Positions 42,256-50,908 of a stretch of 64,000 nucleotides of DNA are shown here, piece by piece (the stretch's first letter is position 1; every line of letters starts with the position of its first letter). The stretch comes from Spirulina sp034932185 (lineage in GTDB: Bacteria > Cyanobacteriota > Cyanobacteriia > Cyanobacteriales > Spirulinaceae). The translations under genes and the position numbers were made by a program. The stretch is taken from the NCBI RefSeq assembly GCF_034932185.1, contig NZ_JAYGHW010000065.1, forward strand, positions 76,929-140,928. Direction: 5' to 3'. The notes under the pieces are model-generated. The model worked only from the letters and a program-made list of their open reading frames with translations. It was not told the origin of the DNA and did no database searches.

Positions 42256-43584
42256 CTAGTTCATCAGAACCAATGCTTTTAGAGTGGAAACTAGATGTTC
42301 AACTTGAATACGTTGTTGTTCTCCATCTTCCATATTTCGGATCAGAGCCGTATTGTTCTCGAACTCTTCTTGCCCAATAATCATGACAAATGGAATACCT
42401 TTCTTGTTGGCATACTTCATCTGTGCCGCAAGCTTTTTGTCTTCCAGATACACCTCAGTATTGATGCCAGCATTCCGTAAAAGTCCACCAATTCTCAGAT
42501 AATCTTGCTGTCTATCCGTTTCGAGAGACATGACTAGAACTGATGCAACAGTTGGTTTTGATGGTTGAATAATTCCAAGTTCAAAAAGTTTGGGTAGCAG
42601 CCTCGTCAAACCAATTGAGATGCCTACACCTGGATACTTTTTACTAGCGAAATTAGCAGCCAGATTGTCATATCTGCCACCACTACATATACTGCCAATG
42701 CCCGCGTGACCAGTAAGCCGTGTCTCGTATATTGTGCCAGTGTAGTAATCTAAACCACGCACCATTGACAAATCGATACCGTAGTAGTCACTTGGAACTC
42801 CCAAGTTACCAATACCTTCAAGGACAGTGATGAGTTCGTTCAAACCAGTTGCAAATTCTCCTTCAATATTCAAGAATTTGAGGTAGTCTACCAATTCATC
42901 GCTAGAGGCTTTCTTTGAGAAGAACTCTAGGATGGACTCGATAGCAGTAGCATTCAAGTCAGCTTTGGTTAAATCCTCGGTGACTTGGGCAACTCCAACT
43001 TTCTCCAAAGCATCAACAATACCAATAACGGTTGACACCTCTGTTTCATCAACACCAACATGAGTTAAAAAACCTTGTAAGATTTTTCTATTGTTGATCC
43101 TAATTTGAAAATGTCCAATGTTCAACTCCTTAAATATCTGGTAGATAATGAAGGGCATTTCAGCATCGTTTAACAGGGATAGTTTTTCTTCCCCAATAAC
43201 ATCAATATCACATTGGTAAAACTGCCTGTAGCGACCTGCTTGAGCGCGTTCACCACGCCACACGGGTTGAATTTGATAGCGTCGAAATGGAAACGCAAGA
43301 TCGTTAGCGTGTTCTGCCACGTACCGAGCAAGGGGAACGGTGAGATCAAAGTGAAGGGCTAAATCTGTAGCATCATCTCCTTCTTCGGCTTTTAGCCTGC
43401 GTAATCCATACACTTCCTTGCTAATGTTGCCTTTGGCAGTCGATAAGGTTTCGATACGTTCGACTGCTGGTGTTTCGATAGGTACAGCACCAGCCCGTTC
43501 AAATCCTTTCTTGATGACATCAATCACTTGATTGAATGTGATCTGTTCTCCAGGCAAAAATTCAGGAAATCCAGAAATAGCCAT
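42256..43584 (-). CDS. hisS: histidyl-tRNA synthetase, foreign type
   Basis: 442 residues, a complete class II HisRS: motif 1 region at the N-terminus, motif 2 VWRGERAQAGRYRQFYQCD (about 108-126), histidine-binding GLDYYTGTIYE (about 264) and SGGRYDN (about 285), motif 3 GISIGLTRL (about 308), and a C-terminal anticodon-binding domain with LVMSLETDRQ. The opening GFPEFLPGEQITF differs from the RGTRDILP start of usual cyanobacterial HisRS. The gene is AT-rich and overlaps the SLOG gene by TAATG. It may load histidine for a biosynthetic step or protect the host from a HisRS inhibitor; both are inferences. Confidence 0.85.
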   Translation of the reverse strand: MAISGFPEFLPGEQITFNQVIDVIKKGFERAGAVPIETPAVERIETLSTAKGNISKEVYGLRRLKAEEGDDATDLALHFDLTVPLARYVAEHANDLAFPFRRYQIQPVWRGERAQAGRYRQFYQCDIDVIGEEKLSLLNDAEMPFIIYQIFKELNIGHFQIRINNRKILQGFLTHVGVDETEVSTVIGIVDALEKVGVAQVTEDLTKADLNATAIESILEFFSKKASSDELVDYLKFLNIEGEFATGLNELITVLEGIGNLGVPSDYYGIDLSMVRGLDYYTGTIYETRLTGHAGIGSICSGGRYDNLAANFASKKYPGVGISIGLTRLLPKLFELGIIQPSKPTVASVLVMSLETDRQQDYLRIGGLLRNAGINTEVYLEDKKLAAQMKYANKKGIPFVMIIGQEEFENNTALIRNMEDGEQQRIQVEHLVSTLKALVLMN

Positions 43585-44330
43585 TAGTTCGATTCTCCAT
43601 TGCTTGGCTGTATTGGTTGAATTCTGGGATCAAAGTAGTCATCTAAAGCCAGCTTTTCGATGAGAAACTGGGATGCTTCTTGACCTGTATATATACGATT
43701 CATTGGCATACATACATTTCTCACATGGGGTTTAGCCCACAGATGTGGAAGTTGTTCTGCTGTGCCACCCGTCCCGTAGATAGCAACAATATACTTGGGC
43801 ATTTCATTATTTTTGATTAGCGATTCATTGATTTTTTGGATGTGAGCACACTCTGTTAACGTCCCTGCGCTGCCACCAATCACAATCATTCCGTCAATGA
43901 GAGATGTCCAAGTAGCACCTTCATCCCCCCATCTGGCTTCTCCAATCATGGGATCTACGCAAATCGACAAATCTAATAGAGATGACCCTAAAGCGTATTT
44001 CTTCCCTTTACGCGGAAATACGCCAATGGTTTTAAACCCATATTCTTTTGCTTTTCGGGTCGCTAATTCTGGAATGCCGCCTTCGGTACCTCCCGTTAAG
44101 ATGGCAACCCTATATCCTCGCAATAGCTTGAGTGCATCAGATATCAATCGTTCATGAAATGTATTGCGAAAGGCTATGTATTTTAACTGCAAGTCATCAT
44201 CTTCTGGGACTCCTTGCAATCTATCATCAGCACCACCAGAGAAGCCGATGACCTTATGAATACCATGCGACTGCATGAATGATGCTACTTGTGATGCGTA
44301 GTTCTCCCTTCCGAGGATCTCAACTAACAT
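43584..44330 (-). CDS. SLOG/LOG-type Rossmann-fold nucleotide-binding protein
   Basis: 248 residues from ATG 44330 (MLVEILGREN). A Rossmann-like core with AILTGGTEGGIPE (about 94-106), TIGVFPRKGKK and GMIVIGGSAGTLTE (about 149-162), the last resembling the PGGxGT(x)xE motif of LOG phosphoribohydrolases with Ser-Ala replacing the usual residues. SLOG proteins bind or cleave nucleotides and occur in cytokinin synthesis and in nucleotide-signal conflict systems. It is first in the island operon and coupled to HisRS by TAATG, so the two products probably act in one process. Substrate unknown. Confidence 0.72.
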   Translation of the reverse strand: MLVEILGRENYASQVASFMQSHGIHKVIGFSGGADDRLQGVPEDDDLQLKYIAFRNTFHERLISDALKLLRGYRVAILTGGTEGGIPELATRKAKEYGFKTIGVFPRKGKKYALGSSLLDLSICVDPMIGEARWGDEGATWTSLIDGMIVIGGSAGTLTECAHIQKINESLIKNNEMPKYIVAIYGTGGTAEQLPHLWAKPHVRNVCMPMNRIYTGQEASQFLIEKLALDDYFDPRIQPIQPSNGESN

Positions 44331-44670
44331 TGAGAACCTCCACACGAAAAACCGTAGTATTTGTTACAAAATTAAATTGTTTCCAAGTCTGTTGCAGCTT
44401 TGTCATTAAACCTCAATTGTTAGCTTGAGTCGTATCACTATTTGCTCTGGGGCATGACTACATTTTTGGGCAGATTGACCAAAACCATGTAATAATTCTT
44501 TACGTTAGAATCATAATCCTCAAAGGTTCGCAAGCTCATGATAAGCCAGCTTCCCAGAACAGCCAAGACGGGGAAAGGCGGAAAATAGCGGGACTTTTCT
44601 TGAGAAATTGTGAATTAGGCGGATTTTAGCGGATAATGGCGGTGGCCCTTTGTGAGGTTAGCGAGTTGCC
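44331..44670. other. divergent intergenic region of the AT-rich island
   Basis: 340 bases between the island operon (minus) and the helix-turn-helix gene (plus). AT-rich, no HIP1. Short imperfect direct repeats (GGCGGATTTTAGCGGATAAT near 44617) and a run of GGGCGGAAA-like words near 44576 precede the plus-strand gene. No RNA gene is recognised. Confidence 0.45.
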
Positions 44671-45174
44671 ATGGATTGGGAGATCGTCTTGAAGTCTCTT
44701 GATGAGCTTGTTTTTCAACATACTGGTAAGCACTTGAATAATTTGCAAAGTAGTATCCTTAAAGGAGTTCTCAGCGGTCAGAAGTATGCTGATATCGCCA
44801 AAAAGTACAGATGTACCGCAGGTCATGTAAAGGATGAAGGCTACGAACTTTGGCATATTTTGTCAGCAGCATTAGGTCAAGATCTTAACAAATCAAATTT
44901 TTGTGCAACGATTGAACGGTTGGGGTATGTCAATTCTCAATATCAAATCATTGGGAATCCTATTCAAATTGGACATCTCAGTCTTTGTGCCAGTTCTGAG
45001 CCATTAGATCCCAATATTGAAACGACTTCAACAAGCCCAAAAAGTACTGTAACCCCTGAGCAACAAAACACGATTACTAAATTATTGGATTTTGGTTTAA
45101 ACCCTCAACAGATCGCGGATGTACTTAACCTTCAAGTAGAGCAAATTCAGAATTTTGCAGAAAATCCTAAATAA
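44671..45174 (+). CDS. stand-alone vMAP-type N-terminal helix-turn-helix protein
   Basis: 167 residues. The first 85 match the N-terminal domain found on many large cyanobacterial NTPase, WD40 and protease proteins (vWA-MoxR-associated type): MDWEIVLKSLDELVFQHTGK, LQSSILKGVLSGQKYADIAK and DEGYELWHILSAALGQD. A linker leads to a second short helix-turn-helix-like segment at about 132-160 (LLDFGLNPQQIADVLNLQ). The usual effector domains are missing. It may be a regulator in its own right or the remnant of a longer gene. It diverges from the HisRS-EgtD operon. Confidence 0.72.
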   Translation: MDWEIVLKSLDELVFQHTGKHLNNLQSSILKGVLSGQKYADIAKKYRCTAGHVKDEGYELWHILSAALGQDLNKSNFCATIERLGYVNSQYQIIGNPIQIGHLSLCASSEPLDPNIETTSTSPKSTVTPEQQNTITKLLDFGLNPQQIADVLNLQVEQIQNFAENPK

Positions 45175-45210
45175 TCGAATCTGCTTCATCAGATTGTGCG
45201 AAGTTCTGGT

Positions 45211-45262
45211 GTGGGGGCGAAAGATTTTTGTGCCTCCGGTAGGCTTACGCCAACGCCCCTAC
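45211..45262 (+). repeat. interspersed repeat A, copy 3
   Basis: GTGGGGGCGAAAGATTTTTG, TGCCTCCGGTAGGCTTACGC, CAACGCCCCTAC. It marks the right edge of the AT-rich island. Confidence 0.88.
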
Positions 45263-45304
45263 GTCGATCAACAGGATAACCGGATTGCGGATTATGTGCG
45301 CCCC

Positions 45305-45982
45305 TTAGCGCTTTTTTTTCGTATCTTTAGGCGACTGCTCACTCCGCTGTTGCGCCCGATCTTCCTCATCAAAGATCAAAGCTTCTGCTTCTTGAGCACG
45401 ATAACTACTCACATTTTTAGCCAGAGAAGAAAACACTGCTGCTGTTCCCTGAGCATCTTTATCAAAACTCATCGCCGCCGGAGCACGAAAACCATAATCC
45501 ATGGCATCGTTGAGGGCCGTTAAATCAGCACTTAAAAAGACAAACTGCCATTTTTCTTTCTCCTGTTTCTCCGCCAACAATTGCATCACCTGGGCCTTCG
45601 TAAACTCCCGGCTGCTATTCTCCTGACCATCGGTAATAATCACAAACACGACTTGATCCGGCTTTTCCCCTGCGGGCATTGTGGCTAAACGATGGCCTAG
45701 GTCAATAATGCCCCGACCGATGGCATCGAGCAACGGCGTTGAAGCTCGCGGCACATAGGTTGCTTGGCTTAATGCTGTCACTTGGTCAATGGGGGCAAAT
45801 TGATGAATCACCTCGTAGGGGTCTTGGCTATCAAACTGTACCAGGGTTAACGTTGCCCGGCTGGTTTCTTGCTGCTGACTGGCTAAAAATTGATTAAACC
45901 CACCAATCACGTCGTCCTGGATTGTTTCCATGGAACCGGTACGATCCAAAATGATTGAAATATGCGTGTACGTTTCCGGCAT
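45305..45982 (-). CDS. von Willebrand factor A-domain protein
   Basis: 225 residues, one vWA domain. The MIDAS metal site is ILDRTGSM (DxTxS form, about 11-18), with the Thr in PRASTPLLDAIG and the Asp in IITDGQENSS as the other ligands. A Lys/Arg/Gln-rich tail (EEDRAQQRSEQS ... KKR) follows. No signal peptide, so cytoplasmic. Such small vWA proteins often work with AAA+ MoxR ATPases or in vWA-MoxR-vMAP systems; none is adjacent, although the vMAP-type helix-turn-helix gene is the convergent neighbour. HIP1 appears just upstream, so it belongs to the core genome. Confidence 0.85.
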   Translation of the reverse strand: MPETYTHISIILDRTGSMETIQDDVIGGFNQFLASQQQETSRATLTLVQFDSQDPYEVIHQFAPIDQVTALSQATYVPRASTPLLDAIGRGIIDLGHRLATMPAGEKPDQVVFVIITDGQENSSREFTKAQVMQLLAEKQEKEKWQFVFLSADLTALNDAMDYGFRAPAAMSFDKDAQGTAAVFSSLAKNVSSYRAQEAEALIFDEEDRAQQRSEQSPKDTKKKR

Positions 45983-46045
45983 GATTCCTCCTGAGGGCGA
46001 TCGCCTCTAATTCTCCCAATTCTAGCCAAAATTTCCCGGTTATCG

Positions 46046-46071
46046 GGGCAAAACCTTTTTCACCCTCAATG
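46046..46071. repeat. short interspersed repeat
   Basis: TCGGGGCAAAACCTTTTTCACCCTC, a degenerate copy of the GGCGAAACATTTTTCACC element at 7576 and 7653, between the vWA gene and the futB end. Confidence 0.5.
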
Positions 46072-46079
46072 CGGCTCTC

Positions 46080-47741
46080 CTAGCATTGGCGCGATCGCGC
46101 AATTTGCCAACTGAGGAAAATCACCGGAATCATCCCCACCAATAAAATCGCCAAGGCCGGGGCCGCTGCTTCAATCAACCGCTCATCGGAGGCATACTGA
46201 TAGACCCGCACCGCCAACGTGTCAAAGTTAAAGGGGCGAATCACTAACGTTGCCGGCAATTCCTTCATCACATCGACAAAAATCAGCATTGCTGCCGTCA
46301 GTAACCCACTTTGCAATAGGGGAACATGAACCTTTGCCAACGTCGAAAGGGGACTATGGCCCAGGCTGCGGGCCGCCTCATCGAGGTTGGGCTGAATTTT
46401 ACCCAAGCTCGATTCCACCGTATGGAAGGAGACGGCGAGGAATCGCACCAAATAGGCAAAAATGAGGGCGGTGATTGTACCACTGAGGAGCAGGCCGGTG
46501 GAGATGTTAAAGTGCGATCGCATCCAACTATCAATGGCATTGTCCACCTGGCCCATGGGGATCAACGTCCCCACCGCAATCACCGACCCCGGCACGGCGT
46601 AACCCATGGCCGCCAACCGCACCGATACCGTCATCCCCCAACTTTGGCGCAACCGCTGCCCATAGGCCATCACAAGGGCTAAAACGACCCCCAACAGGGC
46701 GGTAATCGCCGACAGAATAAAGCTATGGGTGGAGAGTTGCCAAAAGGCGACATTGACGCTGCGCTCCCAATGGGCGATCGCCATTTGCATCAATAACCCT
46801 AAGGGTAAGAGACAACCCAACAGCACCGGCAACCCACAAAACAGGAAGGCCCCCGCCGCCCTTCCCCCTTTTAAAACGTAGGGCTGAAAGGGTTTAGCAT
46901 GGCCGGCGGTTTGGTAATACTTCGCTTTGCGCCGTGACCACCGCTCCACCACAATCAACACCAAAATAAACAACAACAACACCGCTGCCAATTGAGCCGC
47001 CGCATCCCGTTCCCCCATCCCCAACCAGGTGCGATAGATCCCCGTTGTGAAGGTGCTGATCCCGAAAAATTCCACCGTCCCGAAATCGTTGAGGGTTTCC
47101 ATCAGGGCCAGGGCTAGCCCCGCAGCAATGGAGGGACGGGCCAGGGGCAACGCCACCCGCCAGAAGCTCCGCCAGGGGTTACAGCCGAGGGAACGACTGG
47201 CTTCGAGGGTACAGGTGCATTGCTCTAAAAAGGCGACGCGGGCGAGGAGGTAAACGTAGGGATAGAGGACGAGGACAAAAAGGGCGATCGCCCCCCCCAT
47301 GGAGCGCACGGGCGGAAACCAATAGTCCTGCATACTGCCCCAACCGAATTGCGTCCGCAGCCAAGTTTGGATCGGCCCGTAATATTCCAGCAGTTCTGTA
47401 TAGACATAGGCGAGGAGATAGGAGGGGGCCGCCAAGGGGAGGAGCAGCAACCATTCTAAATTGCGACTACCGGGAAAACGGCACATGGTCACAAGCCAAG
47501 CGGTTCCTGTCCCCAGGATTAACACACCCATGCCCACCCCCACCATCAGGATCAGGGAGTGAGTGATATAATCCTGCAAAACTGTGGCAACAAGATGCTG
47601 CCAGATCTCGCCGGAGTCTTGGAAGATACGGCTCAGGACGGCGAGAACAGGGAGGGAGATGATCAGGGCGATCGCCCCCACGGTTAACGTCCAACTACTA
47701 TTTAGCCCAGTGCGGGAAATGAGGTGAGCAATGAAATCCAT
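46080..47741 (-). CDS. futB: iron(III) ABC transporter permease, FutB type
   Basis: 553 residues from ATG 47741 (MDFIAHL); the frame opens earlier only with TTG. A fused double permease of the FbpB/AfuB class with about 12 membrane segments in two halves. Each half has an EAA loop: EASRSLGCNPWRSFWRVALP in the first and EAARSLGHSPLSTLAKVHVP in the second, contacting the ATPase. The family moves Fe3+ delivered by FutA lipoproteins. It is divergent from futC; no futA lies in the window. Confidence 0.87.
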   Translation of the reverse strand: MDFIAHLISRTGLNSSWTLTVGAIALIISLPVLAVLSRIFQDSGEIWQHLVATVLQDYITHSLILMVGVGMGVLILGTGTAWLVTMCRFPGSRNLEWLLLLPLAAPSYLLAYVYTELLEYYGPIQTWLRTQFGWGSMQDYWFPPVRSMGGAIALFVLVLYPYVYLLARVAFLEQCTCTLEASRSLGCNPWRSFWRVALPLARPSIAAGLALALMETLNDFGTVEFFGISTFTTGIYRTWLGMGERDAAAQLAAVLLLFILVLIVVERWSRRKAKYYQTAGHAKPFQPYVLKGGRAAGAFLFCGLPVLLGCLLPLGLLMQMAIAHWERSVNVAFWQLSTHSFILSAITALLGVVLALVMAYGQRLRQSWGMTVSVRLAAMGYAVPGSVIAVGTLIPMGQVDNAIDSWMRSHFNISTGLLLSGTITALIFAYLVRFLAVSFHTVESSLGKIQPNLDEAARSLGHSPLSTLAKVHVPLLQSGLLTAAMLIFVDVMKELPATLVIRPFNFDTLAVRVYQYASDERLIEAAAPALAILLVGMIPVIFLSWQIARSRQC

Positions 47742-47943
47742 TGCTCTATGGGTGGGTCGGGAAAAGGAAAAACTAGACAAGGGCGGCCTACGCTCCAGGG
47801 GCTTCCGATAACTTTAAGGCAAATTAATGCAAATGACTTGCAATAATTTCTTTAGAATCATACTATAAATCCTCTGTGCTGCATTGGCCCCGCTCTAAAT
47901 TTCTTAACGGGATTGGCTCCTGCTCATCATCTTTGACTGCTCT

Positions 47944-48999
47944 ATGGCTGCACCCACCCTGGCAATTTCCAAACTCACCAAACAGTTTGCCAATACCCTT
48001 CAACCGGCAGTGCGAGAGGTTTCCCTCGAACTGTACGACGGGGATATTTTGACGCTGTTGGGGCCTTCAGGTTGTGGCAAAACGACATTGCTGCGCTTGA
48101 TTGCCGGGTTTGAAGATCCGGATGGGGGGGCGATTGCCATTAATGGCCAAACCGTCAGCGGTGGGGGGCAGAATATCCCCCCGGAGCAGCGGGGGGTGGG
48201 GATGGTGTTTCAGGATTATGCGCTGTTTCCCCATTTAACGGTGGCGGAAAATATCGCCTTTGGTTTACAAAGTGGCGGCAAACTGACGGCAACGACGAAG
48301 GAGCGCATTGGCCAAGTGTTGCACCTCGTTGGGTTGGAGGGCTTGGGCCGCCGTTACCCCTACCAACTCTCCGGCGGCCAACAGCAGCGGGTGGCCCTGG
48401 CCCGCGCCTTAGCCCCCCGGCCCGCCCTCGTTTTACTGGATGAACCCCTGAGCAATTTAGATGTGCAGGTGCGATCGCACCTCCGCCAAGAACTGCGCCA
48501 CATCCTCAAAGCCGCAGGCACATCGGCGGTTTTCGTCACCCATGACCAAGAGGAAGCCCTCGCCATTTCCGATTGGGTGGGGGTGATGCAGGGGGGGCAA
48601 TTGGAGCAGTTAGACCGCCCCGAAACGGTGTATTACGAGCCGCGATCGCGGTTTGTGGCGGAATTTGTCACCCAGGGCAATTTGATCCCCGCCCGACAGG
48701 AGGGAGATTTTTGGGTGACAGAATTGGGAGCCTTTAGCCTCGATAGCCCCTGGGATCGCCCCGATGCGGATTTAATGATTCGCCAAGAACAAATTCAACT
48801 GTTGCCTGATCCTGAAGGCTTAGGGGTGGTGAGCGATCGCCAATTCCTCGGTCGCGAACAAGCCTATCAAGTCCAACTCCCTAGCGGTACTACCCTCAAA
48901 GTCCGCACCATCACCCATCACCCCCTCGCGATCGGCACAAGGGTCGCGATCAAGATCGACCCCTTCGGTCTGCAACGCTTCCCCCCACCGGAAAAATAG
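47944..48999 (+). CDS. futC: iron(III) ABC transporter ATP-binding protein, FutC type
   Basis: 351 residues. Walker A LGPSGCGKTT (about 39-48), Q-loop MVFQDYALFP, signature LSGGQQQRVALA (about 141) and Walker B LVLLDEPLSN (about 163), then the switch His in VFVTHDQEE. The C-terminal third is a TOBE-type regulatory region with VSDRQFLGREQAYQV, as in FbpC. It is divergent from futB with a 200-base intergenic region that likely carries both promoters; AT-rich words near 47850 could include a Fur site, but no clear consensus is seen. Confidence 0.87.
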   Translation: MAAPTLAISKLTKQFANTLQPAVREVSLELYDGDILTLLGPSGCGKTTLLRLIAGFEDPDGGAIAINGQTVSGGGQNIPPEQRGVGMVFQDYALFPHLTVAENIAFGLQSGGKLTATTKERIGQVLHLVGLEGLGRRYPYQLSGGQQQRVALARALAPRPALVLLDEPLSNLDVQVRSHLRQELRHILKAAGTSAVFVTHDQEEALAISDWVGVMQGGQLEQLDRPETVYYEPRSRFVAEFVTQGNLIPARQEGDFWVTELGAFSLDSPWDRPDADLMIRQEQIQLLPDPEGLGVVSDRQFLGREQAYQVQLPSGTTLKVRTITHHPLAIGTRVAIKIDPFGLQRFPPPEK

Positions 49000-49080
49000 T
49001 CCATTGTTTCAGACTGCGGCCTTGAGTCCGCCCCGGATCATTTAGTATATTAGTATGCTCGCAATCCAGGGAGGCGAATG

Positions 49081-49677
49081 ATGGCACGGCGTAAATCAAC
49101 GGTGAATTTTGTGGCAGTGAGTGATACCCAACAACCGGCGGATCAGCAGGAAGGGATTCTCGTCACGGTGGAGGGGCGGGGGGGAGATACGCCCCAAAAT
49201 CGTGCCAAAGCCTTGGAATTAATTAATCAAATGTGGGAAGAGGGGGAAATTGCCGATGATCAGTTTCCCGATGGGGTGGCGTTGGCTAATTTGGTCTATG
49301 TGCCAGACAGTGACATTGAAGCCGATCCCGAACCGGAAACCCTCGCCCCCATTGTCCAAGGCGCACAGGAAATTATCCAGTTAACCCGCTTGCAAATTGA
49401 AGCCCAGGAAGCCGCCGAAGAAGCCGCCCCCTATATTCCGATTATTGAGGTGGTGCTCGATCGCAGTCGCCCCCTGAGTCCCGAAGAAAAAGAGTTAGCC
49501 AAAGAGCGGAAATATGGCAAAGTGATTGAGCGGATGGGGCTAGCCATTGCCACCCAGGAAGACTACCAAGCCCAATGTAGCGGCCATGGTCGGTTGATTT
49601 TGAATGCGATCGCCTGGCAACAGCAGCAATCCCAGCTCGCCCCTGATTCATCAAAGGATCACAAACTTTTAGAATAG
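49081..49677 (+). CDS. conserved protein of unknown function
   Basis: 198 residues, starting at the second of two adjacent ATGs (MARRKSTVNF) behind GGGAGGCG. The sequence is acidic and mostly helical, with SDIEADPEPETLAP in the middle and a coiled-coil stretch LQIEAQEAAEEAAPYIP. One Cys, no membrane segment, no known motif. Two features stand out: a conserved-looking N-terminal beta part (VNFVAVSDTQ) and a C-terminal helical part (ERMGLAIATQEDYQ). It is followed after about 30 bases by the RDD gene on the same strand. Confidence 0.6.
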   Translation: MARRKSTVNFVAVSDTQQPADQQEGILVTVEGRGGDTPQNRAKALELINQMWEEGEIADDQFPDGVALANLVYVPDSDIEADPEPETLAPIVQGAQEIIQLTRLQIEAQEAAEEAAPYIPIIEVVLDRSRPLSPEEKELAKERKYGKVIERMGLAIATQEDYQAQCSGHGRLILNAIAWQQQQSQLAPDSSKDHKLLE

Positions 49678-49708
49678 ACAAGAGATCCTCTTCTTGGGGT
49701 TGCCCTTC

Positions 49709-50248
49709 ATGACCGCTCCCGATTACCGTCCCGTTCTCCAAAAATTTCCCCGCGTTCCCTTTGAACGGCGGTTCTATGCCTTTGCCCTCGATTTTTGTAC
49801 CGTTTGGCTTGGTAGCAGTTTTGTGGGAACCGGCGCGGTACAAGGGTTTGTGTTCGTTTCCCTCTGGTTGGTGTTGCGGGTTGTGGTGGTGGATCGCAAT
49901 GCCGGGCAAAGCTTGGGGATGTGGTGCATGGATATTAAGGTGATGGGGCTGCGGTTTCGCCGCGTGCCGGATGTCTACACTTTGGGCAAACGGGAGTTAA
50001 CCCTGGGGATTGAGGCGGGTTTGGCGATGACCGGGTTAAACCTCTTTTTCCTCAACCCCTTTACCACCCTGTTGCTCATTTCCCCCGTCGTCATTGATTG
50101 CGCCCTCGCCTATACCGATGAGCAATTTAACCAAGCCATTCATGATCGCCTCTTCGATACGGTGATGATTCAAACCAAGCGGGGCTATTCCCTGGATGTG
50201 CGCATTGGCCGTTTAGTTGCACAAGTCCGGCAACGTATGCAAAAATAG
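49709..50248 (+). CDS. RDD-family membrane protein
   Basis: 179 residues from ATG 49709 (MTAPDYRPVL). RDD pattern: FERRFYAFALDFCTVWL with Arg and Asp in the first membrane segment, then a glycine-rich second segment, the loop NAGQSLGMWCMDIKVM, and a third membrane region (about 108-135). The family is of unknown function, sometimes linked to ion or osmotic tolerance. It lies between the unknown acidic-protein gene and the ribosomal protein genes, all on the plus strand. Confidence 0.8.
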   Translation: MTAPDYRPVLQKFPRVPFERRFYAFALDFCTVWLGSSFVGTGAVQGFVFVSLWLVLRVVVVDRNAGQSLGMWCMDIKVMGLRFRRVPDVYTLGKRELTLGIEAGLAMTGLNLFFLNPFTTLLLISPVVIDCALAYTDEQFNQAIHDRLFDTVMIQTKRGYSLDVRIGRLVAQVRQRMQK

Positions 50249-50291
50249 TAAGCTGTGTCTTTATTCAGGATGGAGGGGCAACCTCACCACT

Positions 50292-50486
50292 ATGGCAAGC
50301 AAGAAAGGCGTTAGAATCATCATCACTCTGGAATGTACCGAGTGCCGCACGAACCCGGATAAGCGCTCTCCCGGCGTTTCCCGCTATACGACGATGAAAA
50401 ACCGCCGGAACACGACCGGCCGCATGGAAATCAAAAAATTCTGCACCCATTGCAATAAGCATACGGTGCATAAAGAAACCAAATAG
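50292..50486 (+). CDS. rpmG: 50S ribosomal protein L33
   Basis: 64 residues from ATG 50292 (MASKKGVRI). Zinc-binding form with two CxxC pairs (LECTECRT and FCTHCNK). NRRNTTGRMEIKKFC is diagnostic. It is first in the conserved cyanobacterial order rpmG-rpsR-rnb. Confidence 0.97.
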   Translation: MASKKGVRIIITLECTECRTNPDKRSPGVSRYTTMKNRRNTTGRMEIKKFCTHCNKHTVHKETK

Positions 50487-50558
50487 CATTTTTTTCGCTT
50501 TTGATGGGGCGATCGCGCCCTTAAATTCCTTTGATTCTCTAACTGAACAATTTAAACC

Positions 50559-50771
50559 ATGAGTTATTTTCGCAAACGCCTCTCTCCCATCAAACCCGGT
50601 GATCCCATCGACTACAAAGACACCGAACTGCTCCGTAAATTCGTCACCGAGCGCGGCAAAATCCTCCCCCGCCGGATCACGAACCTCACCGCCAAACAGC
50701 AACGGGATCTCACCACGGCGATCAAATATTCTCGCTATGTGGCCCTCCTGCCCTATGTCAACGCGGACTAA
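50559..50771 (+). CDS. rpsR: 30S ribosomal protein S18
   Basis: 70 residues, complete. YFRKRLSPIKPGDPIDYKD, LLRKFVTERGKILPRRIT and YSRYVALLPYV are typical of S18. Second gene of the rpmG-rpsR pair, 72 bases downstream with one HIP1 in the gap. Confidence 0.97.
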   Translation: MSYFRKRLSPIKPGDPIDYKDTELLRKFVTERGKILPRRITNLTAKQQRDLTTAIKYSRYVALLPYVNAD

Positions 50772-50908
50772 AGAACTAACACTTTCAACCATCGATCGCA
50801 AAATTTCTCTACATTAATTTTGCCTCGATGGTTGGGTGGGGTTTGCCCCGGAGGGTATCCCGTAGCCTATGATAGGTTAGGAAAAGATCATGGGGATAGG
50901 GCGAAGGG

